Origin: Pyropia yezoensis
Taxonomy: Eukaryota; Rhodophyta; Bangiophyceae; Bangiales; Bangiaceae
Assembly (NCBI GenBank): GCA_009829735.1
Contig: CM020620.1
Location: 4,952,299-5,016,298, forward strand
Length of the DNA: 64,000 bases
Reading direction: 5' to 3'
Shown one piece after another: positions 12,156 through 22,885 of this stretch (the first letter of the stretch is position 1; each line of letters opens with the position of its first letter). Under the pieces are notes generated by a model that did not search any database, was not told the origin of the DNA, and was given only the letters and a program-made list of their open reading frames with translations. The translations under genes were made by a program, and so were the position numbers.

Positions 12156-12998
12156 CCGCTTCCTTGTCTGCGTACGTAGCGTGCGGGGGGGAGAAGACGC
12201 CAACACCCACCACCGTGGTGCGGCTGCTGACGGTGGCATCCATTGTCCTAGCGTCCGCCACGGCACGGACGTAGACGGCGCGAGCTGCGCCGATGCGCAC
12301 AGATACCCCCGCCCCCTACCGGCGGTTCCGGACGCATTGGACGACGCCGGTCACAACGCGGACGACCGCGACGACGGCGCCCATTTAGTATATCGAGGAC
12401 AATGTGTCCGCTCCTTCATGGTGGGTCGGCTGCCCCCTCCCTCTCGTGCTTGCGAGAACGATGCTATATGCCACCAAGAAGCGTGAAGTCTTGGGGTCAT
12501 TGGTGCTGCTTCGTGAGAGGGTCCCGTCAAGCAGCTGCAGGCATTTTTGCGAGGGGCAGGTGTGTCTATAGTGTTTAACCGTTCGTGCTGCTCGCAAGGC
12601 GTGGGTAGCGGCGCGAGTGCGCTTAGGTCACCGGGCTTGAGGTACTTTAGCTCAATGGGGGAACTTGTTATGGTGCATTGATGTGAGAATATCATCACAT
12701 GACACGAATACATACCGAGGCACATCGCTCTCCTCGGTCAAGTAGACATGGGGAAATGGTGTTCCAGACTCGATGGCTTTTGGTCCTCAGCAGTTGGCTC
12801 ACTGGACCGGAAGCGACTCTGGACAGAAGGCCACGGGCTTCCCCCCCTCTCTTTCCACCACTCATGCGCGGCGCCCCCCGGCCACCCATTCTCGTCTCTC
12901 CCACGTCTCTTGCTGCCTTCACCCAGGCCGTGCTCTATTTGCTACGCTACTCGTGAGCCCAACGTCGCGGGCTCCCTCGACGACTACATTCCTGTAGT
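12156..12998. other. No gene recognised
   Basis: Short frames on both strands only. This may be decayed sequence of the same unit as the flanking Ulp1-like and SET remnants. Confidence 0.4.
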
Positions 12999-13829
12999 AT
13001 GGACCTGATGGAGTGGTACCAGCCGAGGTGGGAGCGGTCGCCCCGGCTTCCTGCGTACACTTGTCTGTCTTCTGCAGTAGTCGCGGAGCTGCTGGAGCTC
13101 TCAGAGATGGTCGTCGCAACTGGTGGTCGCCCCTTGTCTGGCGTTCCTCTTTATCACTGTAGCCCTGCGGCGCTGAGTGTTTTGATGGGTACTGACAGCT
13201 TGCCTCTGCGGGCTGCTGACGCTGGGGCGAGCGGCACGTTCGTCGAACAGTCTCCCATTCACGATCTGGGTGTGTTTGTGGCTCGCCTGCTGCTACCAGG
13301 TGCTCGTATCTTGCCCTTCTACGGACAGATCGTGTTCGACGACCTGGAGGTCGCGGCGCGCATTCATGGCGCCGATATAAGCGCGCATGGGCCCGGTTAT
13401 CTCCTTCTCTCTCTCTGATGCACCGCAAAGGACTGGCTCACGACTTCACTGCAGCTGCGCATGCACCGGCGCTTCTGGAGGGACCTTCGCGCGCAGTAAG
13501 ACCACGCCCTGGTCCCCACGGTTTTGGCCACCAAGACGTGCTACGAGACTCCTCCCCCTAGCTGTCAGCCTGCGTGGGTGGTGCCCTCCTGATTTTGTGC
13601 CGTTGGGTATGTCAACGACCCCCGACCGAGCCATGAGACCAATGAGCGCTTTTACCGGTCGTTTGACCCCATTTCGTCGGCCACGTAGCTGGTAGTTGCT
13701 CCGGCTTATGTGTACGTGACGCGGTACATTCCTGCCGAGGAACAGGACCTAGTGGATTTCGGGGACGTGTACACGTCTTTATTGTCCTCAAGTGTGGTGG
13801 GGCAGGCTGGCGGTCGTGCCAATGCGTGA
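12999..13829 (+). pseudogene. SET-domain protein remnant
   Basis: From the ATG at 12999 a frame runs to about 13418 and contains LGVFVARLLLPGARILPFYG at 13260-13320, which fits the opening of a SET domain (G-x-f-a-x-x-x-I-x-x-G-x-x-l-x-x-Y-G). Further on, in a frame ending with TGA at 13827, GYVNDPR near 13605 and YVYVTRYIPAEE..LVDFGDVY near 13705-13775 fit the SET C-terminal motifs. Between them the frame changes and there are in-frame stops, so the gene is decayed. SET proteins methylate lysines on histones and other proteins. The remnant has the same strand as the Ulp1-like piece 0.9 kb upstream and may be cargo of the same lost transposon. Confidence 0.5.
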
Positions 13830-14195
13830 CCTATCGTGGGAGCGCTCGTGGACATTGCTTTGCTGTAATGGAAGTGCAGGTGCGAAACGCTAGAGATATA
13901 TGGCGCTCTTGCGAGTATCAGCTGGCTCGCTTGCGCTTGCTAGACGACGTCATTCTTGGCTATGAGGAAGGGAAGAATGGATGGCACTCTTCCGAACTGA
14001 GGGCGGCCGTCTCAGCCTGTACAAGCGGCCGTGATTAGCGGCTCCGCGTTTTCAGTAACGCTCGCTCGTACAATAGGAGTCTTCAGACGCTTTTCACTTC
14101 GGGGCACAGAGGTGACGCCGTCGGCACCCACCCAGTTGCGCGCCGCCCGGGCCGTCTTCGGATGAGCACCGGCGCGAAAACCAAGCTCTTTCATC

Positions 14196-14311
14196 GTGCC
14201 GACGTCAAGTCTTCGTGCCGAAGGATGACAACTTGCCGAAGGGTCGCATCGTGCCGAAGCATAATTTCATGCCATAAGATGACATTGTGCCGAACGATGG
14301 CATTGCGTCGA
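14196..14311. repeat. 18-bp-period tandem array with GTGCCGA core
   Basis: Seven units start at 14196, 14215, 14233, 14251, 14269, 14287 and 14305 (steps of 19 then 18). The core is GTGCCGA or a close variant (TTGCCGA, ATGCCAT, GCGTCGA) and the spacers are diverged. Read in one frame it gives a hexapeptide pattern starting V/L/M-P-K/N, but a stop lies inside. The same core and period recur at 31694-31736. Confidence 0.8.
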
Positions 14312-15711
14312 ATCGTATCATGACGGACGTCGTTGCACGTCTTTCCGTCACCGCCGCAGGGCGGACATCAATTTTCATCTGTTCAGATCAATCGGGCGCG
14401 GCCGTGCCGGCAGTGCACAGACCATGGCCCTATTTGCACAACCGCGACTGACGCACGCCTTCCTCGCTCGGACCTAGCTGCGTACCTCGCGGCGCCCCGA
14501 CCGTCCGCCGACCATACGGCTGCATTGGGACAAGGGTGCTATTGACACGCCAGCGCAAGGTCATCCTCGAATTTCTTCGGCACTGCCCATTCCCTGGCGC
14601 GTTCGCGACACTTCCTGGAATGGTAAGTGGTCAACTTGAAGTTCTTCGAGGGGTATGGAGCGGAGGGGACCGTGTACAGAGCGCACCAGAGCTGTCAATT
14701 TCAAACCGCTCGTAAATATGCACTACGATGCGTGCCATCATGTGCTGAGAAGCCAGGTAACAGTGCATCTCGGCAACGGGGAACTCCCGAATAGAGCATT
14801 CCAGCAGTTTGAAAGGCCTTGAAAGTCAACGTGGACGAATATTTTGAAAATGTCAGAGACTACCGTGTGAGGGAATAGTACTGTCAGGAGACTTGTCGCT
14901 GGAGACTCACCGGAGTCGCCCAGGCCACTCACAAGGCGCGACTTTCCGGTGGGGCTCAGAAGACTCAGCGGAGGCGCTCCTCGTGGGAGCTGGACTGACC
15001 ATTCTGAACTCAAAGCGACCTCCGCGGAGAGCGCGTGCAACACTGTCGGGGAGCGGGCCGTGTGCACGCTGCGGAAGCCAGGGGGATCAATCAAAGTGTT
15101 GGACACATGGCCATCAGCTCCATTCGGGCGTTTTTCGAATGTGGGCCTCAAGAGGTCGCCCAGCTGTGGCCAGGCCACCATTGCCCCGCCGCCGTGTTCT
15201 GCAACATCATCCCGTGCCCTCAACGCTCATGCCCACTCTGTGAGCCAGGCGGGCGGCACCACGCTCCCGCTTTGTCTTCTGCTCGCACCACCAGTGCCCA
15301 AGACCCCCAACAGGTAGGTGAGCGCCGCTGGCTTCCTGCTCCGTCCTCGCAGCCCACGGCACCCGCTCGTGCAGCTCCCCCAACGAGATGAGCGGCGCCA
15401 CGCTCCCGCTTCTTCCCCTGCCGGTATCCCACGTGCCCACAACCCCATCGGTGACGCGGTCGGTGCGCTCTTCCCGCTCCGTCCCCGATTAGTGTCACGT
15501 TTGCGCGCTGAGGTCTACCACGTCGTCTGCGGTGTGGTGACGAGCTGCGGACCTTCACGGCGGCCGCAGCTGGCACCGCCGAAGACGGCTGTGCGTCTTC
15601 GGGCATCTCTTTCGCCTTCTGAGGATTTCTTGCGCCACGATGCCTGACGCCGCTTTCGTTTGCACTCTTGGAATCGTCACTGCCGCCTGGTACGCCGTCG
15701 TGTCTGACCCT
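14312..15711. other. No gene recognised
   Basis: Mixed-composition sequence without a convincing reading frame. 15245-15430 contains two loosely similar stretches (both with CACGCTCCCGCTT). Confidence 0.45.
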
Positions 15712-15729
15712 GGCACGAAGTTTCGTGCC
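15712..15729. promoter_or_regulatory. Palindrome GGCACGAA-gt-TTCGTGCC
   Basis: This is a perfect 8-bp inverted repeat with a 2-bp centre. The right arm contains the same GTGCC core as the 18-bp arrays. It lies 40 bp from the inverted CCAAT pair, so it may be part of a promoter or of a transposon end. Confidence 0.5.
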
Positions 15730-15769
15730 GAGAACTCAGTTTTGCGCCGTCTCGTCTTGCACAGGCGAT

Positions 15770-15795
15770 CCAATCAGAGTTTGGACTCTGATTGG
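15770..15795. promoter_or_regulatory. Inverted CCAAT-box pair (10-bp palindrome arms)
   Basis: CCAATCAGAG and its exact reverse complement CTCTGATTGG are separated by 6 bases. Paired inverted CCAAT boxes are typical of eukaryotic promoters bound by NF-Y. The nearest reading frame downstream is the decayed one starting at 16511. Confidence 0.45.
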
Positions 15796-16510
15796 CTGGC
15801 GGCTCCTGTTAACAGGCGCTAGCGCGGGCGCGCAACTGGCGCGCCCACGGTATGTCATGGGCGCGCTCTAAGGCCAGAAACACTGAGCGCCCGGCGCGCT
15901 GAAGACCGCCGAGGCGGAGAGGCAACAAATGCTCGTCCTGCCCCCCTCAAGCGGCCGCGAGAAGCAACACGCAGCACAGCTGTGTGGCTGCAGGCGGCCG
16001 CCTGAGGCAAGAAATGGCGACAGGGCCCGTGGCTTGTCCGACCTGCGGGCCTCGCGCGCCGCGCCGCCGCTGGCAGCTGCAAAGGGCACAGCCGCGACGT
16101 TACAGCTGTAGCAAGGTAGACTCTTTCTCTCTGTACCACGTGGCTACGGCGGGCCGCGGAACACAGGGAGGCCTACAGTTTTCAGCGCGTCGCAGCCAAG
16201 TCGTCTCTCGAGGCGCCCCGCCTTGCCTCCCGCCCCCCTGAATCTTTGTTCTTCTGGCCCTCTACAGCGCCAGACGAGAATATTCTGCCGTGCCGCCCAC
16301 CGAAGTCGGTGCACGTGTGCATCCCGGCCGGGCCTTGGCTGGGAGCTGGACGACCCCGGTGAGAACACCTGCCCCCGCTTTGTTGTGACGCGCACGGCTA
16401 CAGGCTGAGCGCCTTGAGTCCCTCGCGTGGGCTCGACGCTTCTCGGATGCCCCGCCTCGACCCTTTCCCGACAACCTCGCCTTTCCCCGCCCCCTGCCCC
16501 CTCCCCGGAC

Positions 16511-17833
16511 ATGCCCCCCCACACGCTCATAACCGACATCCTCCCGAAGTAGACAGACGCAACCTGTGAAACCTTCTACAACCACCTGCTGACGCTGACA
16601 TCCCAAGCGCAGCACCACCTCCGGTCTCCCCTCGACATCTTCACGCTCGCAGAGACGGCCTCGGGTGACCTCTACTGCTCCGCTCTCACCGACGCGCAGG
16701 CGCGTACCATCCCCTCTGTTTTTTACTCTTTGTGGCCAGGGACGCCGCGCAAGACGCGCGGCCAGACCTGGAAGCACGCCCTCTCCGTGTACGGCTCCGG
16801 CGAAGATCCAGCCGACGCCGACGCCGAGGCGCGCTGCCGCTGCGCCGCAGCGCTCGCGCAGCAGCCGATGGCGCCGCCGAGCCCCGCATCGGCGTCCCCC
16901 CCGCTGGTGACACCCGCGGCTGCGCCTACGCAGCCGACGACCGGCATCACGCTGCCCACGTCCCCGCCGCCTGTATCTATCGCCCCACCCAACCGCCCGC
17001 CGCCGGCTAGTGAGGCGCCGCGGCGGACCTCCACCGCGTGCGGCGCGATTCACACCCTGTAGCCCGACATTGCAACGACCCCCGGAGCGCCTTCGCCGAT
17101 GGAGCCGGTCGTTGCGCGCACGAAGGACCAGACGCCCTCCTCGGAGCCTAACGGCCCGACGGCCATCGCCGGGTCCGCAGCAGAGCCGCCTAGGGCGACG
17201 GCCATCGCCGCGCGCCCGCCTACCCGGCCATATCCTGCCTGCGCGCCAGACTCGACGCCCGCAACTGAGCCGGATGGCGGGACGTACCCCGCCGTGCACC
17301 CGCCGACCGGGCCGCCGGCTGCTACGATGTCGGGCGCGACGCCCGCCGCGGAGCCGAACTACACAACGGCCATCGTCGTGCGCCCGGCGACCGGGCCGCC
17401 TACCAACATCCCGCCGGGCACGCCCTCTAAGATGCAGCCTTAGGACGCGGCTAGCGCCGTCGCCTCCCCGCCGACCGAGCCGCCGACCACCGTCCTGCCA
17501 AAGGTAGTCCTTGCGATGCGGCCTGAAAAAACGGCGGCCACCGCCACCTCATCGCCTACTAGGCTGCCCACTGACACCCTGCCGCGCGCGGTGCCCACCA
17601 AAAAGCCCGACGGCGCGACGACCGTCGGCGCGCCCGCCACGCCAGGCGAGGCGACGGCCACGGCCCACCGACCGCCGACGGGCCGCGCCGTCCGCGAGAC
17701 GGCCGCCCTCAAGCCACACGGCCGCTTGCTTGGCTCCCCGCTCCCCAGGATACCCGAAGGCCAACACCAGCAGCCTGTGCCAGGACGCCGTACTGGCACC
17801 CCACCCACCGGGCGCCCCTGCAACGACACTTAA
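16511..17833 (+). pseudogene. Decayed Pro/Thr/Ala-rich reading frame of unknown function
   Basis: One frame stays protein-like from ATG 16511 to the stop near 17833, interrupted by about three in-frame stops. The first part (16553-16830) has ordinary protein composition (TCETFYNHLLTLTSQAQHHL and onward to a WKHALSVYG block). The rest is a low-complexity run of degenerate Pro-rich repeats such as RPPTGPP. I do not recognise the family. The early part reads like a helical domain of a transposon gag-like or transposase-associated protein, but that is a guess. It could also be a once-spliced gene in which the stops mark introns. Confidence 0.35.
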
Positions 17834-17982
17834 GTCGAAGCACCTTCTCACCCCCATGTGTGGTTCATCAATGAGCGCCACGGGGCGCATCACGCAACAC
17901 GCCGGCCAGCCGCTCGAGACGTTGTGACGACGAGCGCCGGGGTGGCACCGGCTACACACCGCCATTACGGTGGTGTACGTCA

Positions 17983-18100
17983 TGAGAGAGAGAGAGAGAT
18001 GATGGCATGATCGCCCCAAGTGTGTGTGTGTGTGCGCGCGTTTGGCTTCTTCGCCTTGCTTTGCCAACGTTGAGGGAGAGAGAGAGGAGGGTGGGGGGGG
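17983..18100. repeat. Microsatellites (AG)n, (TG)n/(CG)n and purine tract
   Basis: An AG run at about 17981-17998, a TG run passing into CG at about 18021-18040, and a G/A-rich run at about 18070-18100. Confidence 0.85.
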
Positions 18101-19462
18101 GATGTGAATCCCGGCCTGCCACACGTGTCGGCGACACGTATCAGCCACGTGTCATAGCCGCCGCAGGCGGCCTTAGGGACCACGCCGCGTTGCCGGCGTG
18201 CACCTTCTCGAGAGTCAACAACATTATTGATATCATTCTGAATTGTTCATACTTCACAGCAAGCATATCTGTAGATTGCGGGGGCCCTGCGGCTCTTGCA
18301 TCTGGTTTTTGAGCGGGTCAGGCATCAAAGCCCGCGACAGCGGGGTGGATGGCTCGGCTCCGTGGAATAGACGCGGCCCCTCGACAAGCCGAAGGGGAGC
18401 ACATGTCCCTCGAGATCGCGCGCTGCGTGCTGCCCGGGCGAGGCTGTGAGAGAGGTAAAGGCCACCGTGTAAATTTCCAGCGGGGGGGGGGGGCGCACCG
18501 CGCAACAGGACTGCATCTTCCCCCGAAGGACGCCGGCTGAGCAGTCATCTACTCGTCGCCGCCGCAGCGGCGGGAGCTCCCGTCGCGTGAACAGCGGCGC
18601 CGTCGGCGGAGGCTTTCGTAAACAGGGAGGTGCGCCCCGCTGCCGGTGGTGCAGAGTGCAAAGAGGCAGGCCGGAGCCCCCGGAGGCTGACCAGCTTGAC
18701 GTGGAACCTATGCACTCGGGCGACAGCCATCCCAGCGTAGACAGAAGCAAGCTCCGCAATCGCTTTCATAAGAACTCCATGGCGGGGGAGTAACTGCCGC
18801 CGCGAGCGCCGGAAGGCCCTCTGTGCATAGAGCTCCAGCTAGGACCTTGTGAGTTTTTGACACGTCCCTGCGCGCTTTTTGTCCCCCAGGCAACGCCCCC
18901 GCAATAAGCACGCAATTCTCGTCCTTACATTTCCACAAACCACAGGCGCCTCACCCACCATAGCAAACCTTCTCTCATGCGAACGTGGCACTGAGATACT
19001 TTAAGGGGCGTCTGCTCGGGAGGGGGAGGGCGGGACGAGGTCCATGCGGTAGGCGGGGGGCGGGTTGGCTCGTGGTGGCGCCTGTAGCAGGCGCGGCAGA
19101 AAGTGTGGGTTGAAATGGCACTAAGAGTTGCGAAGAGTGGCTCCCCGGGGAGGAGCGCGCAGTCAGGCATCGCGGCGGGTTGGGGAGGGACGCGAGACAA
19201 GAGAAACAACGAAAAAAGAGAGTGTAAGGACAGGGCTGCGGCGGCGGCATGGATGATAAGGGCGCCAGAAGACCGCGAGCGCTGCGCGGTGCACACGCAT
19301 CAAGCACACCTTTCGATTGCCTTTCGGTCACCGCGGGACTGCTGCTACTGAAGTGAGCACTCCGTCCCGGACCCAGTCGGGACTGCCACCTGCGGCTGCA
19401 GCAGTACTATCTCTACCCCTTGCTTGCATTAGAAGCACCTCGTTCGGCACCCACTCGACTCC
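18101..19462. other. No gene recognised
   Basis: The flank of element B. A - strand frame at 18925-19296 starts with a hydrophobic stretch but has no recognisable domain and is not called. Confidence 0.45.
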
Positions 19463-19467
19463 CCACC
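19463..19467. repeat. Target-site duplication of element B, left copy (CCACC)
   Basis: CCACC directly flanks the left LTR and is repeated exactly at 29600-29604, right of the other LTR. Confidence 0.9.
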
Positions 19468-20113
19468 TGTAGCGTAATGGAACCCAGGTTCCCGGAACCA
19501 CAAACCACAAACACACACATAGAGACCACAATCCGGATTCCAGGAAGGAACAGGTAAGAGCTCTTGCTGATCCACTCGCCCGCCACGGTACGAGGCAAAG
19601 GCAAACAGGACAGAAGTCCGAGGGACAAGGAACCCAAAGCATTGTTGATTTTACAAGATGGCCCCGGGGAGAACCCCGGAGCACCCCTCAAGAACCTCCC
19701 CCCCTGGCCCCTCCAGGGGCCCAGAACGAGGCCCCCAGAGGGCGCCCCCAGCGGGCCAAGTGCCAGCAAGGCACCGGCCGCTCACCGGGCCAACACACGA
19801 AAAGCAAGCGAAATCCCCCCACACACAAATGTCAATCCCCAAAAAAAACCCAGTGGGAAAAAGGGGAAAGACACGAAATCACGCAAGGAAAACAAATGCG
19901 AAAAATCAAACAAATAACCCGAAGGTCAGTATGCCCCAACCCGGCAAGTCCTCCGCTCCGGAGGGACCAATCAGGGCACCAGGCGTGTCGCCACTGCCCC
20001 GGGCCACCGACACAGGGATCCTAAGCCAGCGCGTGGTTCCACGTAACGCTGCCAGCCGAGTCCCAAGTCAGCCTCCCGGGGTCCCAACGGTACCTGAGGG
20101 CCACAACGCCACA
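19468..20113 (-). repeat. 3' LTR of element B (646 bp)
   Basis: It is the near-identical partner of 28954-29599. Read on the - strand it starts TGTGGC and ends CTACA. Confidence 0.97.
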
Positions 20114-20130
20114 TGGCCCCCTCACTAGGG
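20114..20130 (-). promoter_or_regulatory. Polypurine tract region of element B
   Basis: On the - strand a GTGAGGGGGCCA run directly precedes the 3' LTR, the expected site of plus-strand priming. Confidence 0.55.
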
Positions 20131-20684
20131 CCGAGCGTCCCGCCGGCCAACAGGGAAACCGGGGAGAGGGACTGGAAAGGGTCCGACAGGGTTACACCAG
20201 GGTCACAACGAACGGGACGTGGGGCCAGTGTCTGCAAACAGGGTCCCCCCCGACAAGTGTCTCGAGGCAGAGGGTCCAGGGAAGACTGACCAGGGCGGTA
20301 CGGGAGAGACCGAGGGCCACGCACACGGTAACTAGGGGGGTGTGGCGCAGCCCGCACCGGCCGCCCGCCTGCATTCCTCCTCCCCTCGCCCTCCCCGTGT
20401 GGCGCTCGGCCCGTGGGGTGGGTGAGAAAGCGTAGGGATGCGGACGGGGGCTGGCGGCACGTGGGCGCACGCTGGGTTCCGTCGGGGTGGGGGCCCAGGG
20501 ATAAGAGGGCCCTCACTGGCTCCCTCGTTCCCCGCGACCGGGACCCCAACGCATCATCTTCCCCGCTACGCTTCCCCGTGGGCTCCTCAATCGTTCCCTC
20601 TACCTGTTCCCCTTCCCAACGTTTCCACGCACCCGTTTCCCTTGGTACCCCACCTTCCCACACCGTGTCCCGTTACACCGTCCC

Positions 20685-22433
20685 ATGGATCCCGGCCGCG
20701 CCGCGACGAGCGCGTCGGCTGGCAGGGGCTCGACGGTACCTGGGGCCCAAGGCGTTCCCATCGTTCAAGGCGCAGCGGGTCAAGGGGCTCCCGGCGGTCA
20801 AGGCGTACCGGTCGCGGGCTCAGGTGGGGACTACATGGAACAAGAGGAACGTGGTGCGGGTCAAGCGTACGTCACGGTCCATGGCACGGTACCCGAGGAC
20901 TTTGGTCCCGAGACGGTCACTGCTTGGCGCCGGGAAGAGGCCCGCGGTTGGGTCACCGGTACCCTGGCCCATAAGGTCCGTCGAGTCGTGGACGGGTCCT
21001 GTCCCGGGAACGCATTTCGGAAGCAGATGACCGCGATGGTCCAAGCGCGGATCCCGGTTAAGGCCGATCGGTCCCTGTCGATAACGGTGGTCCGGCACGC
21101 GGGAGAAGTTGGGTACGTGGAGCGGTTCAAGAGCATCCGGGACGAGGTCACCAACGGGACCCTGCCTGCGGCCCCAGGTCCCGACTACATCGTGCTCCCG
21201 TCTTCCTACTTGGACCCTACTTCCTTCAAGCAGTCCCATGGGGACCTTGTGATCAGTCGGCTCCATCGGGACAAGAATGGGATCCTGGTCTGCTGGCACC
21301 AGCAAGAGTTCCCGAGTTGCCCGGCTATTCTCCGTGGGCTCCACTACCTCCGGGTACCCCACTCGTTCGGTCACGTTGAGGTTCCTTTTGGGGCCCTGGT
21401 GGAACTGCCCCCGGTCCAGTGCTACTTCGGGGACCTCCTTCGTGCCTCGGACCCCTTTGCCTGGTTCGTGTTCCGGACCGAGTGGGCCACGAACTGTGCC
21501 CTTTATACCCTGGAGCGGGCCCGTGGTTCCGGTGAGATGTGTCTCCTTCCTCGTCTCCTTCGGACCTGGATCGACCCTGTCGGGGTCCCTGATATCTGCA
21601 AGGGTCCCGGTGGCGTGGACGAGGGAGCGGCGCGGGACCTCAAGGCACTCATGGTTCTTAGCGACCGGGTGGTCGGGGCCCCTGGGCTCCGTTCACGTTT
21701 GGGTCAGGCGGCTTCCAACCGCAAGGACCGTGCTTCCTACGTCTTGGTACGGTTCGAGACCCGGGACGGGACCTGGGCAGCGCTCGTGGACGAGCACCTG
21801 GCTCCCTTGGACCTTCCTTACTCGACGGACATCTTGGACGCGTGGGAGTTTGTCGGGCCCAAAGACGGGAATGTGGGCCAGTCGGACGAGATTGTGCCTG
21901 GAAGTGGGTCCGGTGGTCCTGGTGCCCCTGGTGCCCCTGGTGCCCCTGGTGCCCGGTCGTCGGGCTCCCTTGTTCAACGTCACCCTGCGCTGGGAAGCCA
22001 TACCGTCTTCGTGGCCAACTTGTTGGCCCATTGCGAGGTACCTGATGAGGAACTTGGGGACCTTGAGGGCAACCTGGCTACCTCAACCGTTCCGGGGCTC
22101 CGTAGCTTCTTTGGCGGGTCCGCGGACGTCTTGGCCCATGCTCACGTGGGGCCCTTGCTCTCGGCTTCCCTCCATACCACAGTCAACATTGGGTCCCGTG
22201 TAGCTGAATGGACCCGGGTCCAGGCGGGTTCCACGACGCCGGACTACAAGGGCCTGTTGGCGATCGTGGACCGTAATGGTATCCGTGGGGACCTGGGGTC
22301 AGAGTTGGCCACGGACGAGGAGGAGGCCCGTAAGAGTCGGCATGGGGTTCGTGAGGGTTCCCGGGTCCGAGGTCGGGACGATATGGACCAAGACACTGAC
22401 CCTCGTGCCGAGAGACGGGCCCGTTACCAGTGA
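20685..22433 (+). CDS. Antisense accessory protein of element B (582 aa, unknown function)
   Basis: An uninterrupted frame runs from ATG 20685 to TGA 22433, antisense to gag-pol, between the 3' LTR and the end of pol. Residues 20-48 and 405-425 are collagen-like Gly/Pro/Ala linkers. Residues 80-350 and 440-540 are globular in composition. The tail (545-582) is strongly charged with Arg clusters that could be a nuclear signal. No signal peptide, membrane segment or known domain is seen. Blocks shared with the antisense frame of element A: WRREEARG 81-88, EVGYVER 141-147, HQQEF 205-209, VEVPFG 231-236, CYFGDLLRAS 246-255, LLPRLL 287-292, AIVDRNGI 526-533. That order conservation in two diverged elements argues for a real protein. 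Possible roles are regulation of the element, as for antisense genes of some retroviruses, or counter-silencing; both are inference. Confidence 0.8.
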   Translation: MDPGRAATSASAGRGSTVPGAQGVPIVQGAAGQGAPGGQGVPVAGSGGDYMEQEERGAGQAYVTVHGTVPEDFGPETVTAWRREEARGWVTGTLAHKVRRVVDGSCPGNAFRKQMTAMVQARIPVKADRSLSITVVRHAGEVGYVERFKSIRDEVTNGTLPAAPGPDYIVLPSSYLDPTSFKQSHGDLVISRLHRDKNGILVCWHQQEFPSCPAILRGLHYLRVPHSFGHVEVPFGALVELPPVQCYFGDLLRASDPFAWFVFRTEWATNCALYTLERARGSGEMCLLPRLLRTWIDPVGVPDICKGPGGVDEGAARDLKALMVLSDRVVGAPGLRSRLGQAASNRKDRASYVLVRFETRDGTWAALVDEHLAPLDLPYSTDILDAWEFVGPKDGNVGQSDEIVPGSGSGGPGAPGAPGAPGARSSGSLVQRHPALGSHTVFVANLLAHCEVPDEELGDLEGNLATSTVPGLRSFFGGSADVLAHAHVGPLLSASLHTTVNIGSRVAEWTRVQAGSTTPDYKGLLAIVDRNGIRGDLGSELATDEEEARKSRHGVREGSRVRGRDDMDQDTDPRAERRARYQ

Positions 22434-22710
22434 GTCACACAGAGGGGAGGGACCCGAGGGACCATGGGTTGTTCTTGCATATGATGTTGATCCAAGGAGT
22501 CATAAAGTCTCTTTGTTTGTCAGCTCCCTTGGGACCCCTTCTTCATTGTAAACCATAGGAACCTCCTTCCGACTTAGCCGCATAGCTGGTTCAAAGGGAC
22601 CCATACCAGCCCAGACTCGGAAATGGGGAACTAAAGGGAACGGGGGGGGAGACGGGGGAGTTCATATCCAAGGGGAACGAAGTAAATCTCCATTCCAAAA
22701 AACCATTATC

Positions 22711-22716
22711 AATAAA
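22711..22716 (+). terminator. AATAAA polyadenylation signal candidate for the antisense gene
   Basis: AATAAA lies 278 bases after the stop of the antisense frame and before the end of pol on the other strand. It is on the right strand to end an antisense transcript. Confidence 0.45.
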
Positions 22717-22885
22717 ACCCCTCCCGTGGGTTAGATGTCTTCCCCACCTACCCGAGTTGAACCCCTGACCTCTTTGTTGCCCCCTCCCGATGACTTTCCC
22801 TTACTTCGTTCCATTGACGGACCATCATGCCTGCCCTTGTGCATCCCTTTCAGGGTCAGTAGCGGGGCCACAGATCCGCACCCGG

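Noticed and set aside
14196-14311. Possible CRISPR array
   Set aside because: Units are 18 bp with degenerate repeats and no separate spacers, in a eukaryotic setting.
18925-19296. 123-codon - strand frame with a hydrophobic start
   Set aside because: No domain, no conserved neighbour, low-complexity middle; the signal-like stretch alone is not enough.
19971-20663. 230-codon - strand frame at the 3' end of element B
   Set aside because: It is LTR plus untranslated sequence with Pro/Arg/Gly bias and no counterpart in element A.
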